Below, in pieces: positions 24,308-33,667 of a DNA stretch of 64,000 bases. Under the pieces are notes generated by a model. That model ran no database searches, had not been told where the DNA came from, and was given only the letters and a program-made list of their open reading frames with translations. Source of the DNA: Armatimonadota bacterium. Lineage in GTDB: Bacteria > Armatimonadota > Armatimonadia > Armatimonadales > Armatimonadaceae. The position numbers were made by a program, and so were the translations under genes. The stretch lies in the NCBI GenBank assembly GCA_026392155.1, contig JAPLCP010000079.1, positions 137,618 to 201,617 of the forward strand, written 5' to 3'. How positions within the stretch are numbered: the first letter of the stretch is position 1; every line of letters begins with the position of its first letter.

Positions 24308-24480
24308 GCCAGCGCCCGTGAGAGAGTGGGGAGAAGCTGATGGGGCTCTGCCGCTTCCAGTCGATGAAGAAGCTGACGTGCAGTCTCGTTGTGAGAATGC
24401 TCTGAGAGCAGTGCGCGTAAAAGTCCGGATTCCTGAGGGGAAAGAAGTAGGCAAAGAGCCGAATCTTTTGTCTCATGCAT
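24286..24480 (-). CDS. Possible small helical protein (64 aa)
   Basis: This reads MHETKDSALCLLLSPQESGLL, then RALLSEHSHNETARQLLHRLEAAEPH and ends HVGLSR. The LSPQE-x-LLRALL stretch and LLHRLE repeat look like a real amphipathic helical protein and not antisense noise, similar in feel to short uncharacterised proteins built around an LTPEEAxLLRxLL motif. Its 3' end overlaps the end of the GH172 gene by 22 bp, convergent. AGGGA upstream is a weak Shine-Dalgarno. Upstream on the same strand is a hairpin (24507-24544) followed by a T-rich tract. Function unknown; it may not be a gene. Confidence 0.4.
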   Translation of the reverse strand: MHETKDSALCLLLSPQESGLLRALLSEHSHNETARQLLHRLEAAEPHQLLPTLSRALAHVGLSR

Positions 24481-24506
24481 GGTTTTGTGTCCCTAAAAGT
24501 AAAAGA

Positions 24507-24544
24507 ATGCGGCGGGATAACGGCTAGCCAAGCCCCCGCCGCAT
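24507..24544 (-). other. Hairpin with T-rich tail (attenuator- or terminator-like)
   Basis: ATGCGGCGGG (24507-24516) and CCCGCCGCAT (24535-24544) form a perfect 10-bp stem. On the minus strand it is followed by TTCTTTTACTTTT. It lies upstream of the possible 64-aa gene, so it could terminate a short transcript or attenuate that gene. The rest of 24308-24677 holds only this hairpin and the GTTACC repeats. Confidence 0.45.
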
Positions 24545-24616
24545 GTGATCACTACTCTCCTCAATATTGAAGACGTCGCTTTATTCACCGAACGAGTCGA
24601 GTATCTCACCCTCGGT

Positions 24617-24657
24617 GTTACCAGAGACGTTACCAGCACGGCAGGATTTTTGTTACC
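24617..24657 (+). promoter_or_regulatory. Three GTTACC direct repeats upstream of the SARP-type gene
   Basis: GTTACC occurs at 24617, 24629 and 24652 (12 and 23 bp apart, about one and two helical turns). The last repeat lies 8 bp before a weak -10 candidate at 24666-24671. Known SARP regulators bind such in-phase direct repeats next to the -10, so this may be an autoregulatory operator. Confidence 0.45.
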
Positions 24658-24677
24658 GATGCCGAATTTAGTTGCGA

Positions 24678-27600
24678 ATGGACTTGACATTGCGGCTCTT
24701 TGGGACAATGGAGCTACGTGTGGAGGGCGATTTCTTACCCCACGGCCCACGTCACCTCGCCGGTGAAAAGCTCCTGGCTCTTCTTGCACTTCAGGGTCCA
24801 CAGTCTCGCGCCCGGCTGGCTGCCACTCTCTGGCCCGAAGTCACGGAGTCGCAGGGACGCTTTTACCTTCGTCGCAGCCTCATGGAGCTCAAACAACGCC
24901 TCGCCCATGTTGCAGATGCACTGACGGAGACAGCAGGCACTCTGGCGCTGGCACTCCCCCAAACCGCCTGTGATCTCTGGGGCTTTGATCACGCGCTTCA
25001 ACAGAGTGACGATACGACAGCCGTCTCTCTCTACCGGGGGCCACTTCTCACGGACTGGGACGATGACTGGATCCAGACCGAGCGCATGCAGCGTGAGCAA
25101 GAGTTTTTAGGGGCTCTGGAGCGCCTTGCACGATCCGCCACGACATTGCAGGACGCTATTATCGCGCTTAAACGCCTTATTGCCCTTGACCCTGCCCGCG
25201 AGTCGGCTTGGAGCGCTCTGATGGAGGCACAGGCACGGCGCGGCGACCCTGCCACACTGATGCAGACCTACCGAGATCTACGACTCTGGCTCAGCGAGAA
25301 CCTCCGTATCCTTCCCACACCCGAGACCACAGCGCTTTATGAGCAGCTTCTCGCCGAAGCGCGTCGCGCCCCCCCCCCTAAAATTGCCTTCCCCACACGC
25401 AGCCGCTTGCCTCTCACTCCCACCGCACTCATAGGCCGCCACGACGCGCTGGAGCAGCTACAGGCTCGCTTCGAGGAAACACGTCTTCTTACTTTAGTGG
25501 GCACGGGTGGTGTCGGTAAGACCCGCCTCGCCCTCGCCACCCTAGAGAGCCTCCAAGACGACCCACGATTTTCGGATGGCATCGCTTGGGTAGACCTAGC
25601 GGCTCTCAGTGACCCTAGCCTCGTGCGAGCCCGTATTGCTACCGCGCTTGAGCTCTCGGAGACGGCAGAGCTGGCCACGCTACTTGCCAACCGAAAGCTC
25701 TTGCTTGCGCTCGACAACTGTGAGCACCTGCTGGATGCCATCGCCGATGAGGTAGATACGCTCCTGACTGCCTGTCCAACGCTCTTCTTTCTCGCCACCA
25801 GCCGCGAGCCGCTGGGGCTCTCCAGTGAGACCATCTGGCGTGTTCCTGCCCTCGCCGAAGACGAGTCGTTTCAGCTTTTCCAGGCCCGTGCTCAGAAAGT
25901 CCTTCCTGGCTGGCAGCTCACAGAGCAAAATCGCCCTCTGGTGCGCCAGCTCTGCCAGCGCTTAGATGACCTGCCCTTAGCGATTGAGCTTGCGGCGGCG
26001 CGCCTCGGGTCGCTTCCCCTCTCGGAGCTAGTGCGCCGTCTAGATGCACGCTTTGATCTTCTCACGGGAGGCAGTCGCACCATGCTGCGCCGCCAGCAGA
26101 CCCTACGCGCCGCAATGGACTGGAGCTGGGAGCTTCTCACGAAGGACGAGCAGACGGCACTGCGCCAGCTTGCCATCTTCATTAGTCCTTTTTCCCTGGA
26201 TGCGGGCGAAGTGGCCTGCCCCGAGGGCCTGACTCAGCTTCCCGCACTGGTCTCCAAGTCGCTCATTGCCTTTTCTCCGGAACACGACTCCTATCGCCTT
26301 CTCGAAACCGTTCGAGAGTATGTCATGGAGCAAGAACTCGGGGATGCAGGCCGTGCGGCTCGTCAGCGCTACTTGCAGTATATTTCAAACCAAGCCAAAC
26401 AAGCGGTCGCCGAGTACTTTGGCCCGAACCGGCACTACTGGCACCAGCGCCTCGAAGCCGCCCACGACAATATCCGTCTTATCCTGAGTGATGCCGTCCA
26501 ATCCCACCCTGAGCTTGCGCTGGAGCTCGCCGGAAACCTCTGGCTTTTCTGGCGGGAGCAAGGCTACCGGCTAGAAGGGCTCAGAACGCTCCGTCAGCTT
26601 TTAGAGAGTGGCACTGCATTTCCCGAAGCACTTCAGGGACGGGCTTGGCTCGGGGCAGGGATATTGGCCTATGAGACGGCAGACTACGACACGACCTATC
26701 ACGCCTTAAACGAGGCTCTACAGCGGGCACAACGCCACCAAGATGGCTGGGCTGAGGGTGAGGCCCTACGCGTCTTGGGCCTAGCTCACTGGAACCAAGG
26801 CCACTCCGATCAGGCACGCGATCTCTACCTGCAAAGCCAAGCGTGTTTTGTGCGCTGTCAGCACAAAGGCGGACAGGCATCGGTTCTGGCAAGCTTGGGA
26901 CACTTGGCGTGGAACCTGGGGCAGCTCCAAGAATCCAGCGCGTACAATCGCCAGAGCCGTGCACTCTTTCAGGAGCTAGGTGACGAAGCGGGGCTGGCAG
27001 AGATCAACGCGAACCTGGGACTCATTGCCCGCAGCCTTGATGACTACTCAGCGGCGCGGCGCTACATGAACGAGGCCCTAGAGGCACGGCGACGGCTCGG
27101 AATGCGCGGCGGAGTCGCCGCAGTCGTTCATCAGCTTGGGGTACTCTCTTACCTGGAAGCCCGCTATAACGAAGCCATCCCGTACTTAAAAGAAAGTGCA
27201 CAGCACTGGCGTGAGCTGGGCGATCCCGGCTGGCTAGCCCTCTCTCTCTACTACCTGGGCCTCGTCCAGAAAGCACAGCGAGCGTTTCCTGAGGCGATTT
27301 GCTCTCTGAGTGAGTCGCTCCAGCTCCGCCGCCAACAAAAGGCAAAGCGCTCCATCGCGGGGCTTCAGTACGCTCTCGGAGCCATCTGGCTAGAACAAAA
27401 ACAGTACGATGATGCCATCCCAGCCCTGCACGAGAGCGCACGGCTTCGGCTGGAGATCGGCCTACCTGTCTTCTGTGGCGAGTCCCTGGATGTTTTAGCG
27501 TGCCTGCACGCCCGCCAAGGCAAGGCAGCTCTCGCCGTTCCGTACTTGAGCTACGCCGCAAAGCTCCGCGAAGGCAAGGACGAAGTCGAGGACAAGCACC

Positions 27601-27716
27601 CACACCGCGACGAAGCCACTCGCAGGACAAAAGAAGCACTCCCCGAGTCCTCGTGGCAGCAGCTCTGGGAGCAAGGAGCCGCTTTAGACTCCCTAGACGC
27701 TCTGCTCAGTCTCTAG
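24678..27716 (+). CDS. AfsR/SARP-type STAND transcriptional regulator (wHTH-BTAD-NB-ARC-TPR)
   Basis: The product is 1012 aa. Residues 1-90 form a small winged-helix-like domain (LTLRLFGTMELRVEGDFLP, LLALLALQGPQSRARLAATLWPE). Residues 95-230 are the bacterial transcriptional-activation domain (SLYRGPLLTDWDDDWIQTERMQ, ALDPARESAWSALMEAQARRGD). An NB-ARC ATPase follows with P-loop LVGTGGVGKTRL (273-284) and LLLALDNCEHL as Walker B. The last 400 residues are TPR repeats of about 40 aa. Such proteins switch on target genes when a ligand is sensed by the repeats and ATP is bound. I chose ATG 24678 over TTG 24672. Its stop codon overlaps that of the convergent redoxin fusion by 4 bp (CTAG). The targets are unknown. 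Confidence 0.88.
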   Translation: MDLTLRLFGTMELRVEGDFLPHGPRHLAGEKLLALLALQGPQSRARLAATLWPEVTESQGRFYLRRSLMELKQRLAHVADALTETAGTLALALPQTACDLWGFDHALQQSDDTTAVSLYRGPLLTDWDDDWIQTERMQREQEFLGALERLARSATTLQDAIIALKRLIALDPARESAWSALMEAQARRGDPATLMQTYRDLRLWLSENLRILPTPETTALYEQLLAEARRAPPPKIAFPTRSRLPLTPTALIGRHDALEQLQARFEETRLLTLVGTGGVGKTRLALATLESLQDDPRFSDGIAWVDLAALSDPSLVRARIATALELSETAELATLLANRKLLLALDNCEHLLDAIADEVDTLLTACPTLFFLATSREPLGLSSETIWRVPALAEDESFQLFQARAQKVLPGWQLTEQNRPLVRQLCQRLDDLPLAIELAAARLGSLPLSELVRRLDARFDLLTGGSRTMLRRQQTLRAAMDWSWELLTKDEQTALRQLAIFISPFSLDAGEVACPEGLTQLPALVSKSLIAFSPEHDSYRLLETVREYVMEQELGDAGRAARQRYLQYISNQAKQAVAEYFGPNRHYWHQRLEAAHDNIRLILSDAVQSHPELALELAGNLWLFWREQGYRLEGLRTLRQLLESGTAFPEALQGRAWLGAGILAYETADYDTTYHALNEALQRAQRHQDGWAEGEALRVLGLAHWNQGHSDQARDLYLQSQACFVRCQHKGGQASVLASLGHLAWNLGQLQESSAYNRQSRALFQELGDEAGLAEINANLGLIARSLDDYSAARRYMNEALEARRRLGMRGGVAAVVHQLGVLSYLEARYNEAIPYLKESAQHWRELGDPGWLALSLYYLGLVQKAQRAFPEAICSLSESLQLRRQQKAKRSIAGLQYALGAIWLEQKQYDDAIPALHESARLRLEIGLPVFCGESLDVLACLHARQGKAALAVPYLSYAAKLREGKDEVEDKHPHRDEATRRTKEALPESSWQQLWEQGAALDSLDALLSL

Positions 27717-29533
27717 CGCTTACCTCCACCAAGAAAGCTGGCGAAGAGTTTGACCATTGGGTCGTTCTCGTTGTCGGCGATATAGCCGATAAAGGCGATA
27801 GACATCTCGTCGGTGGTGGCTTCTCCCCAGGCGACATTTTGCGGGGGATTGTTGGGCTGGCGCGGGTTAGCAGCGGAGTTGTCGTAGCGTGCACGGAGCG
27901 TGAGCTGGGTTCCCTTGGGCAGCGAGACAAAGTCTTTGTAGTTGTAGGTGTCCTGCCAGTTAAAGTCCCAGTCATTGATCTGGATCAGGGGCAGCTTCTT
28001 CCCGCCCGGCAGGGTCGCCTCGATCCCAATCTCGCGTCCCAGTAAGTGCATGTGTGGAATCACAAAGATCGCCTTGGCATCAAAGGGCATGGGAAAGCTC
28101 GATGAGGTCTTGTAGTTGGCCTCACCGGCGGGAATACTCAGCGGCGCAATCAGCGGCAGGATTCCCAGGCGCTTGGTGATAGGCTTCTTGGCAAAGTAGA
28201 TCCCCACTTGCGTCAAATCCTCTTCGGGCTTACCATTGGAGTGGTAGTGCACCTGCATGACCAAGTCGCTTCCCTTGGGCAGAGACCGCGCGATGCCATC
28301 GGGGAGAAAGTAGGGCAGCTTTCCGGGAGCCCAGCCATCGAGCTCACCACTGGGCAGAAAACCGGGTCCGCCAAAGCTGGTGTAGCCCGGCCCCGCCTCG
28401 GCTTCGTCCATCTTACGAGCACGGCCTTGTGTGTCGAGGTAGCCAATCACGTGGTGTACCACGGCTTTATTGCCCGCCCGGTACTCCACGGCCACAACTT
28501 CTTTATCCTCGGTCACCCCGGTGGGAATCACAAAACAGCGGTAGACATCCGCCCCCGACGGCGCGACTTGGTAGCTCTGTGGCATCTTGAGGATGAGATC
28601 GGGCTCCCCGAGGGTCCAGCCCTTGGCAAACTTGGGAGGAGCGGGTGCTTTGGAGAGCTCTCCCGCCGGAGTCCCTGATTCCGCCCAGAGCGAGATAAGC
28701 TGAATCTGCGCCTCGGAGAGCTTGCGTACGCCCGCAAACTCCCCGTGCCCATCAACGGGCTTCCAGGGTGGCATCACGCGCTTCTGGGAGACTTGTGCGA
28801 TATTGGCCGCAACACGCTTGGCGCTGGCGTAGCTATCGAGAGCCATCGGGCCGATCTCGCCCGCACGATGGCACGAGACACAGTTGGCATTGAGAATGGG
28901 GGCGATATGCTCGGCATAGGTAACCTGAGCCCGCTGGCCACCACGCGCTGGGGAAAGCGGCTCGATCGTACAGCCAACGGCTTCGGTCTTGGTAACTTTG
29001 ATCGGCTTGCTCGCCAGAGTCGCGTTCAGCGCATCGGCGAGCTCGTGGTGCAGCGGCGCAGCGCCACGTGGCTTAGCCTGACCCGCTCCCCCATCGTCGC
29101 TGATGCGGCCCTGGTAGAGCACCTTGCCCTCTGCATTGAGCACAAACGCATGCGGCGTGACTTTTGCACCCAGAGAAGCTTTGATCGCTTGATTGGAGTC
29201 AAGTAGCACCGTGGCATCGCTCAGGCCATACTTCTTTGCATGTGTCATAGCCTCCGCCTGATCGCCGGGGTTGCTGTAGACAAGAACAAGCTGCCCACCA
29301 CGGGCTCTCGCCGACTTTGCCAGCGCTGCCAGCTCCGGCGCGTGACGATTCGCAATCGGGCAGGAGACGCCCGTAAAGACCACGGCTGTGGCACGCTTCC
29401 CGGCGTAGGGAATCGAAGCAGTTGCCCGTCGCCCGACTGGCTTTGTTGCATCGGCGAGCACCGTGCCGCCCCAGAGCACCAGCGAGGCGCTTAGCATCCA
29501 AACGAAACGATTTTTCACGATAAATTTTACCAT
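27713..29533 (-). CDS. Redoxin - cytochrome c - copper type II monooxygenase fusion
   Basis: The 606-aa exported protein has a hydrophobic signal segment (RFVWMLSASLVLWGGTVLA), then a thioredoxin/AhpC-like domain (AVVFTGVSCPIANRHAPELAAL, VTPHAFVLNAEGKVLYQGRI) with one active-site Cys. A c-type haem site follows (ILNANCVSCHRAGEIGPMAL, CxxCH). The C-terminal half resembles ascorbate-dependent copper monooxygenases, with histidine clusters VVHHVIGYL, MQVHYH and PHMHLLGREIG. All three modules are redox-active, so internal electron transfer is plausible. The start at 29533 gives the signal peptide at the N-terminus and lies 8 nt after the upstream pullulanase stop; the longer frame reads back into that gene. 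Substrate unknown. Confidence 0.82.
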   Translation of the reverse strand: MVKFIVKNRFVWMLSASLVLWGGTVLADATKPVGRRATASIPYAGKRATAVVFTGVSCPIANRHAPELAALAKSARARGGQLVLVYSNPGDQAEAMTHAKKYGLSDATVLLDSNQAIKASLGAKVTPHAFVLNAEGKVLYQGRISDDGGAGQAKPRGAAPLHHELADALNATLASKPIKVTKTEAVGCTIEPLSPARGGQRAQVTYAEHIAPILNANCVSCHRAGEIGPMALDSYASAKRVAANIAQVSQKRVMPPWKPVDGHGEFAGVRKLSEAQIQLISLWAESGTPAGELSKAPAPPKFAKGWTLGEPDLILKMPQSYQVAPSGADVYRCFVIPTGVTEDKEVVAVEYRAGNKAVVHHVIGYLDTQGRARKMDEAEAGPGYTSFGGPGFLPSGELDGWAPGKLPYFLPDGIARSLPKGSDLVMQVHYHSNGKPEEDLTQVGIYFAKKPITKRLGILPLIAPLSIPAGEANYKTSSSFPMPFDAKAIFVIPHMHLLGREIGIEATLPGGKKLPLIQINDWDFNWQDTYNYKDFVSLPKGTQLTLRARYDNSAANPRQPNNPPQNVAWGEATTDEMSIAFIGYIADNENDPMVKLFASFLGGGKR

Positions 29534-29541
29534 TCTCACGA

Positions 29542-31989
29542 TCAATCTTGAAAGAACACGCTGGCGGAGAGTGACGCTAGCACCGCACGGCCTCGAAACA
29601 CACCAAGGCTCTGAATTCCCGCCCGCTGATGATCCACTGCCTTCTTCCACAACCCTGGCGGAAGCGTGAAAGTTCCCGGCTTCTTGCTGCCATGGAGCAC
29701 CACCAGCACCTGCTGCCAGGAGTCCCCCACCCGCCCTCCGTTGAGCCGAAATGCCGCCCCACTGGCATGGGGAAGAAAGGTCAGGGTGCGCTTGACCTGC
29801 TCCGCCGTGCTCAGACGAAAGGCGGGGTGAGCGCGTCGTAACCGAATCAGCCCTGCCATGTAGGCACGAACGTCCTCAAACTCTGCGCCTCGTCGCCAGT
29901 CAAACTGATTGGCCCTATCCCCCGCGTTGTAGGAGTTTGGATTCCCGCCCTTGGTGCGCCCCAGCTCCACACCGCCTTCCAGAAACGGAATGCCCTGCGC
30001 CAGCAGCACGCTCGCGTGGGCGAGCTTGACCGCCGCGTGGTGAAGCTCTGGCTCACGGGGAAGGCTGAGGGCAACTTTATCCCAGAACGTCGCATTGTCG
30101 TGGGCAGAGACATAGTTGACCGTCTCAGTGGGAGAAGCCGCAAAGTCCGAGAGCGAGCCGCCCAGAAGCGACTCCAGCGTGGCGGCAGCGGTCTTGCCTC
30201 CCAGCGCAAAGCCGGGCTGAGAGCCATCTAGGTCGCCGCGCAGGGCATTGCGAAAGTGGTCGTTGAAGACCGCCACCGCGAGTCCTTTTTGGTCGCCTTT
30301 CCCAAAACGCAGGGGGCCACCCCCCGTCCAAGGCTCGCCGTAGATCACCGCGGAAGGGTTCTGGCGTCGAATCTCCTGGCAAAGCTCCGCGACAGTTGCT
30401 TTGGTAAACATGCCGAGCAAGTCAAACCGAAACCCATCTATCTTGAACTCCCGGCTCCAGTAGGCCAGGCTCTCACGGACAAACTTCCGCACCATGGGCC
30501 GCTCATCGTGGAGGGCATTGCCAACCCCGGACTCATTGAGAAGCTCGCCTTTGTCGTTGCTACGGAAGTAGTAGTAAGGGACACTCTCCCAGAACGCCGA
30601 GAGTGCCCCCTGGCTGGGAACCGTGTGGTTGTAGACCACGTCCATCACCACCCCGATTCCGCGTGTGTGGAGCGCTTGCACCAGCTGCTTCACTTCCCGC
30701 AAGTGACCAATCGGATCGCCGTGTGGCCGCGTGGCGTATTGCTCCTCAGGGACATTAAACAGCGATGTCTCGTAGCCCCAGTTGTAGTTTTCCGAGTGGG
30801 CAGCGTTGAAGTCCTGGAAAGGCAAGAGATGCACGTGGGTGATCCCGAGCTGTGCCAGATAGTCTACTTTCTGTGTGAGTCCCAGATACTTACCGCGCCA
30901 CTCCGGGCGGACGCCGCTGGAGGGATGGATGGTAAAGTCGCGCAGGTGCAGCTCGTAGAGAACCGCATCGGTGGGTTTCTTGCCCACGAAAGGCCGAGGC
31001 GCAGGCCAGCCCGGCGGGTTGGTGCGCGAGAGATCTACGACAATCGAGCGCGACGAGTCGGCAGTGGCCGCAACCCCGTAGAGATCGGCGGCGCGGCGCT
31101 TCTGGCCGTAGGAAACCAGCTCGAAGTGGTAGGGCGCGCCATGCCAGTCACCTAGCGCCGCGACCTGCCAGACCCCGGAGCCGCCCCGCACCATCGGGAG
31201 GCGCTGGGTGCCTAGGATCAGAGTCACTTGCGTTGCCACCGGGCTCCAGAGCTTGAAGACGGTCTGGGTACGACTCCAGCGTGCTCCCAAGTCCGACGGA
31301 GCATAGTAAAACAAAGGATCGGAGAGCGCCTCGCGGATATAGACCGTGCGCCAGGGCTGGGCCTGAAATTGAACCTGAAGAGGCTGTAGGATCTCACCTG
31401 CTGTCAGCTTCCGTGCGAGCGTGAGGCGAAACGACTGGTAGCTCATGTCGTCGGTGTGGGCTTGTGGAGGAGCAGGAAGGGACATTGGGGGCGGCACATC
31501 GCGAGAGTTCTCGACAGAGTTCTTGAGTGTCTTTTTCGAAAAATCGGCTACAAAGCGCACCAGGGTCGGCTTTTTAAGAACCAACATGAGGTTTGCGCCA
31601 CCGGGCGTAAAGTCCATGCCATAGTTCTCGTCCCAGGTGCCGCCTCGGGTGAGCTTGTAGGCGTGCGAGCCTGCGGGGAGCTTGACAACCAGCTCAAAGC
31701 GCCCGTCACTCAGGCGCGTCAGTTGCGTCTCTTTACCGCTCGGGTTCCACTCCTGCCCACCAAGAGACTTCTGAAATGTCCCGGCCAGAACCACGCGGCC
31801 AGGGTCTGGCTTCACGGGAGCTCTCTCGCCACCTTTCACCGCAACGACGGCAAGAGGCTGCCCGGCGAGACGCACTCGAAACTGGCCCTCAAGTGCCTTG
31901 GGCGAGGCGCTCTTAGGCAACCAGAGACAGACTTCATCAAGAGCATCGAGAAACGCAGGAAGATCCGTGGCAAGTGGCTGACGTAGCAT
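29542..31989 (-). CDS. Type I pullulanase-like GH13 alpha-glucan debranching enzyme
   Basis: The product is about 815 aa. N-terminal beta modules (residues 1-200; one resembles CBM48/PUD, with FELVVKLPAGSHAYKLTRGG) precede a CBM48 and the GH13 barrel. Signatures: pullulanase motif ENYNWGYETSLFNVPE, region I VVMDVVYNHT, region II IDGFRFDLLGM (nucleophile Asp), region III VIYGEPWTGG (acid Glu), region IV YVSAHDNATFWDK. It hydrolyses alpha-1,6 branches of pullulan, amylopectin or glycogen. No signal peptide is seen, so it may be cytoplasmic. The start at ATG 31989 is favoured because TAAAAT at 31997-32002 lies 7 nt upstream; the longer frame would cross the divergent promoter. Confidence 0.9.
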   Translation of the reverse strand: MLRQPLATDLPAFLDALDEVCLWLPKSASPKALEGQFRVRLAGQPLAVVAVKGGERAPVKPDPGRVVLAGTFQKSLGGQEWNPSGKETQLTRLSDGRFELVVKLPAGSHAYKLTRGGTWDENYGMDFTPGGANLMLVLKKPTLVRFVADFSKKTLKNSVENSRDVPPPMSLPAPPQAHTDDMSYQSFRLTLARKLTAGEILQPLQVQFQAQPWRTVYIREALSDPLFYYAPSDLGARWSRTQTVFKLWSPVATQVTLILGTQRLPMVRGGSGVWQVAALGDWHGAPYHFELVSYGQKRRAADLYGVAATADSSRSIVVDLSRTNPPGWPAPRPFVGKKPTDAVLYELHLRDFTIHPSSGVRPEWRGKYLGLTQKVDYLAQLGITHVHLLPFQDFNAAHSENYNWGYETSLFNVPEEQYATRPHGDPIGHLREVKQLVQALHTRGIGVVMDVVYNHTVPSQGALSAFWESVPYYYFRSNDKGELLNESGVGNALHDERPMVRKFVRESLAYWSREFKIDGFRFDLLGMFTKATVAELCQEIRRQNPSAVIYGEPWTGGGPLRFGKGDQKGLAVAVFNDHFRNALRGDLDGSQPGFALGGKTAAATLESLLGGSLSDFAASPTETVNYVSAHDNATFWDKVALSLPREPELHHAAVKLAHASVLLAQGIPFLEGGVELGRTKGGNPNSYNAGDRANQFDWRRGAEFEDVRAYMAGLIRLRRAHPAFRLSTAEQVKRTLTFLPHASGAAFRLNGGRVGDSWQQVLVVLHGSKKPGTFTLPPGLWKKAVDHQRAGIQSLGVFRGRAVLASLSASVFFQD

Positions 31990-31996
31990 GTTGCGC

Positions 31997-32002
31997 ATTT
32001 TA
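31997..32002 (-). promoter_or_regulatory. -10 element, predicted leaderless pullulanase promoter
   Basis: TAAAAT on the minus strand (context GGGGTAAAATGCG) ends 7 nt before ATG 31989. Confidence 0.55.
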
Positions 32003-32035
32003 CCCCTTGCGTGTATCCTGCCGCTCAGAGGCACT

Positions 32036-33667
32036 ATGAAAAACTCACTTTTCTTCGGTCTGAGCTTGCTCGGAGGGGTCGCATCGCTTTTTGTCCTATC
32101 CGCTCCCGTGCTGGCACAGGCTCCCAAGGAGCACCCCAACGTGCTCTTTATCGCGGTGGATGATCTCCGGCCCGAGCTGGGCTGTTACGGCAACACGGTC
32201 ATCAAGTCGCCCAACATAGATCGTCTTGCCAAATCGGGCATGGTTTTCCAGCAGGCCTACTGCCAGCAAGCGGTGTGTTCGCCCTCGCGCAGCTCACTTC
32301 TCACGGGACGACGGCCCGACGCCACAAAAGTATGGGACTTGGTGACACACTTCCGCACCGCCCTCCCTGATGTGGTCACTCTGCCACAGTACTTTAAGAA
32401 CAATGGCTACCATGCCGCAGGGCTGGGCAAGATCTACCACGGCGGCTACGACGATGCGCCATCGTGGAGCGTCCCGCACTGGACGCCCAAGACAAAAGAG
32501 CTGGAGACCACCAAGAGCCACGCCTACCTGGCCACCGACAAGCCCGAAGAAGCCCTCCCCGATGGAGCCGTGGCCGCTGAGGCGATCTCCCGACTCAAGG
32601 GCTATAAAAAATCGGGGCAGCCTTTCTTTCTCGCCGTTGGGTTTGTCAAGCCGCACCTGCCCTTTGTCTCCCCCAAAAAGTACTGGGATCTCTACGATCC
32701 CGCCAAGATCCCCGAGGGCGATAGCGACACGCTCCCCGAGGGTGCCCCAAAATTTGCGGGCCACGACAACGGCGAGCTTCACGGCTACGGCAATATTCCC
32801 GCCGGCAACCCCCTCTCCCCCACCATCTCCCGTGAGCTACGCCACGGCTACTACGCCGCCATTAGCTACATGGACGCCCAAGTCGGAAAGCTCCTCGACA
32901 CGCTCAAGGCCGAGGGGCTCGATAAAAACACGATTATTGTCCTCTGGGGCGACCATGGCTGGCAGCTAGGCGACCATGGACTCTGGCACAAGCACACCAA
33001 CTTCGAGCGCGCCACCCACGCTCCGCTGATTTTCAGTGCTCCGGGGATGACCCAAGCGGGCAAGACCACCCCGGCTCTGGCGGAGTTTGTGGATATCTAC
33101 CCCACCCTAGCCGACCTAGCGGGACTGACGAAGCCGACGGGCCTGGATGGCAAGAGCCTCAAGCCCGTCCTTGATAACCCCAGTGCCCGTGTCCGAAAAG
33201 TGGCGATCAGCCAGTACCCACGCAGTGCCGAGGGCAAGCCGGTGATGGGCTACAGCGCCCGCGACACCCGCTGGCGCTTAACACTCTGGCGGGATCGCAC
33301 AAGCGGCGCGACGGTCGCGACGGAGCTCTATGACGAGAAAAACGACCCGAAAGAGAGCGTCAATGTGGCCGCCAAGCCCGAGAACGCCGCTGTGATCGCG
33401 GAGCTGACCAAGGAGCTTGATGCGGCCTACGCGGGCTTGGGTGCCCCCGTTCCCACCACCAAGAACGCCAAGACACCGCAAAAAGCCGCATCGGATCGGG
33501 TGGCGCTCTTCAACCGGAAAGATACCAACAAGGACGACCAGCTGACCTACGACGAGTTCATGGCCAACCAAGCCGACCCAGAGCAAGCAAAAGAGCGCTT
33601 TAAGAAGTTCGATACCAACAACGATGGGAAGCTGAGCCGCGATGAGTTTATCAAACAAGGGAAGTAG
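32036..33667 (+). CDS. Exported sulfatase (iduronate-2-sulfatase-like) with C-terminal EF hands
   Basis: The 543-aa product starts with a clear signal peptide ending APVLAQ. The sulfatase core begins HPNVLFIAVDDLRPELGCYG (metal-binding DD). CSPSR at Cys81-Arg85 is the sequence converted to formylglycine, followed by LLTGRRPDA, GLGKIYHGG, FFLAVGFVKPHLPF and LWGDHGWQLGDHGLWHKHTNFE, which is typical of iduronate-2-sulfatase-like enzymes. Residues 495-543 carry two EF-hand loops, DTNKDDQLTYDEF and DTNNDGKLSRDEF, probably binding calcium outside the cell. It is the first gene of the plus-strand sulfatase island and overlaps the next gene by 26 bp. No maturation enzyme gene is in the window. Confidence 0.92.
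   Translation: MKNSLFFGLSLLGGVASLFVLSAPVLAQAPKEHPNVLFIAVDDLRPELGCYGNTVIKSPNIDRLAKSGMVFQQAYCQQAVCSPSRSSLLTGRRPDATKVWDLVTHFRTALPDVVTLPQYFKNNGYHAAGLGKIYHGGYDDAPSWSVPHWTPKTKELETTKSHAYLATDKPEEALPDGAVAAEAISRLKGYKKSGQPFFLAVGFVKPHLPFVSPKKYWDLYDPAKIPEGDSDTLPEGAPKFAGHDNGELHGYGNIPAGNPLSPTISRELRHGYYAAISYMDAQVGKLLDTLKAEGLDKNTIIVLWGDHGWQLGDHGLWHKHTNFERATHAPLIFSAPGMTQAGKTTPALAEFVDIYPTLADLAGLTKPTGLDGKSLKPVLDNPSARVRKVAISQYPRSAEGKPVMGYSARDTRWRLTLWRDRTSGATVATELYDEKNDPKESVNVAAKPENAAVIAELTKELDAAYAGLGAPVPTTKNAKTPQKAASDRVALFNRKDTNKDDQLTYDEFMANQADPEQAKERFKKFDTNNDGKLSRDEFIKQGK

Noticed and set aside
24493-24801. 102-codon minus-strand ORF across the SARP promoter region
   Set aside because: It reads through the GTTACC repeats and the start of the SARP gene, and the translation has no family features.
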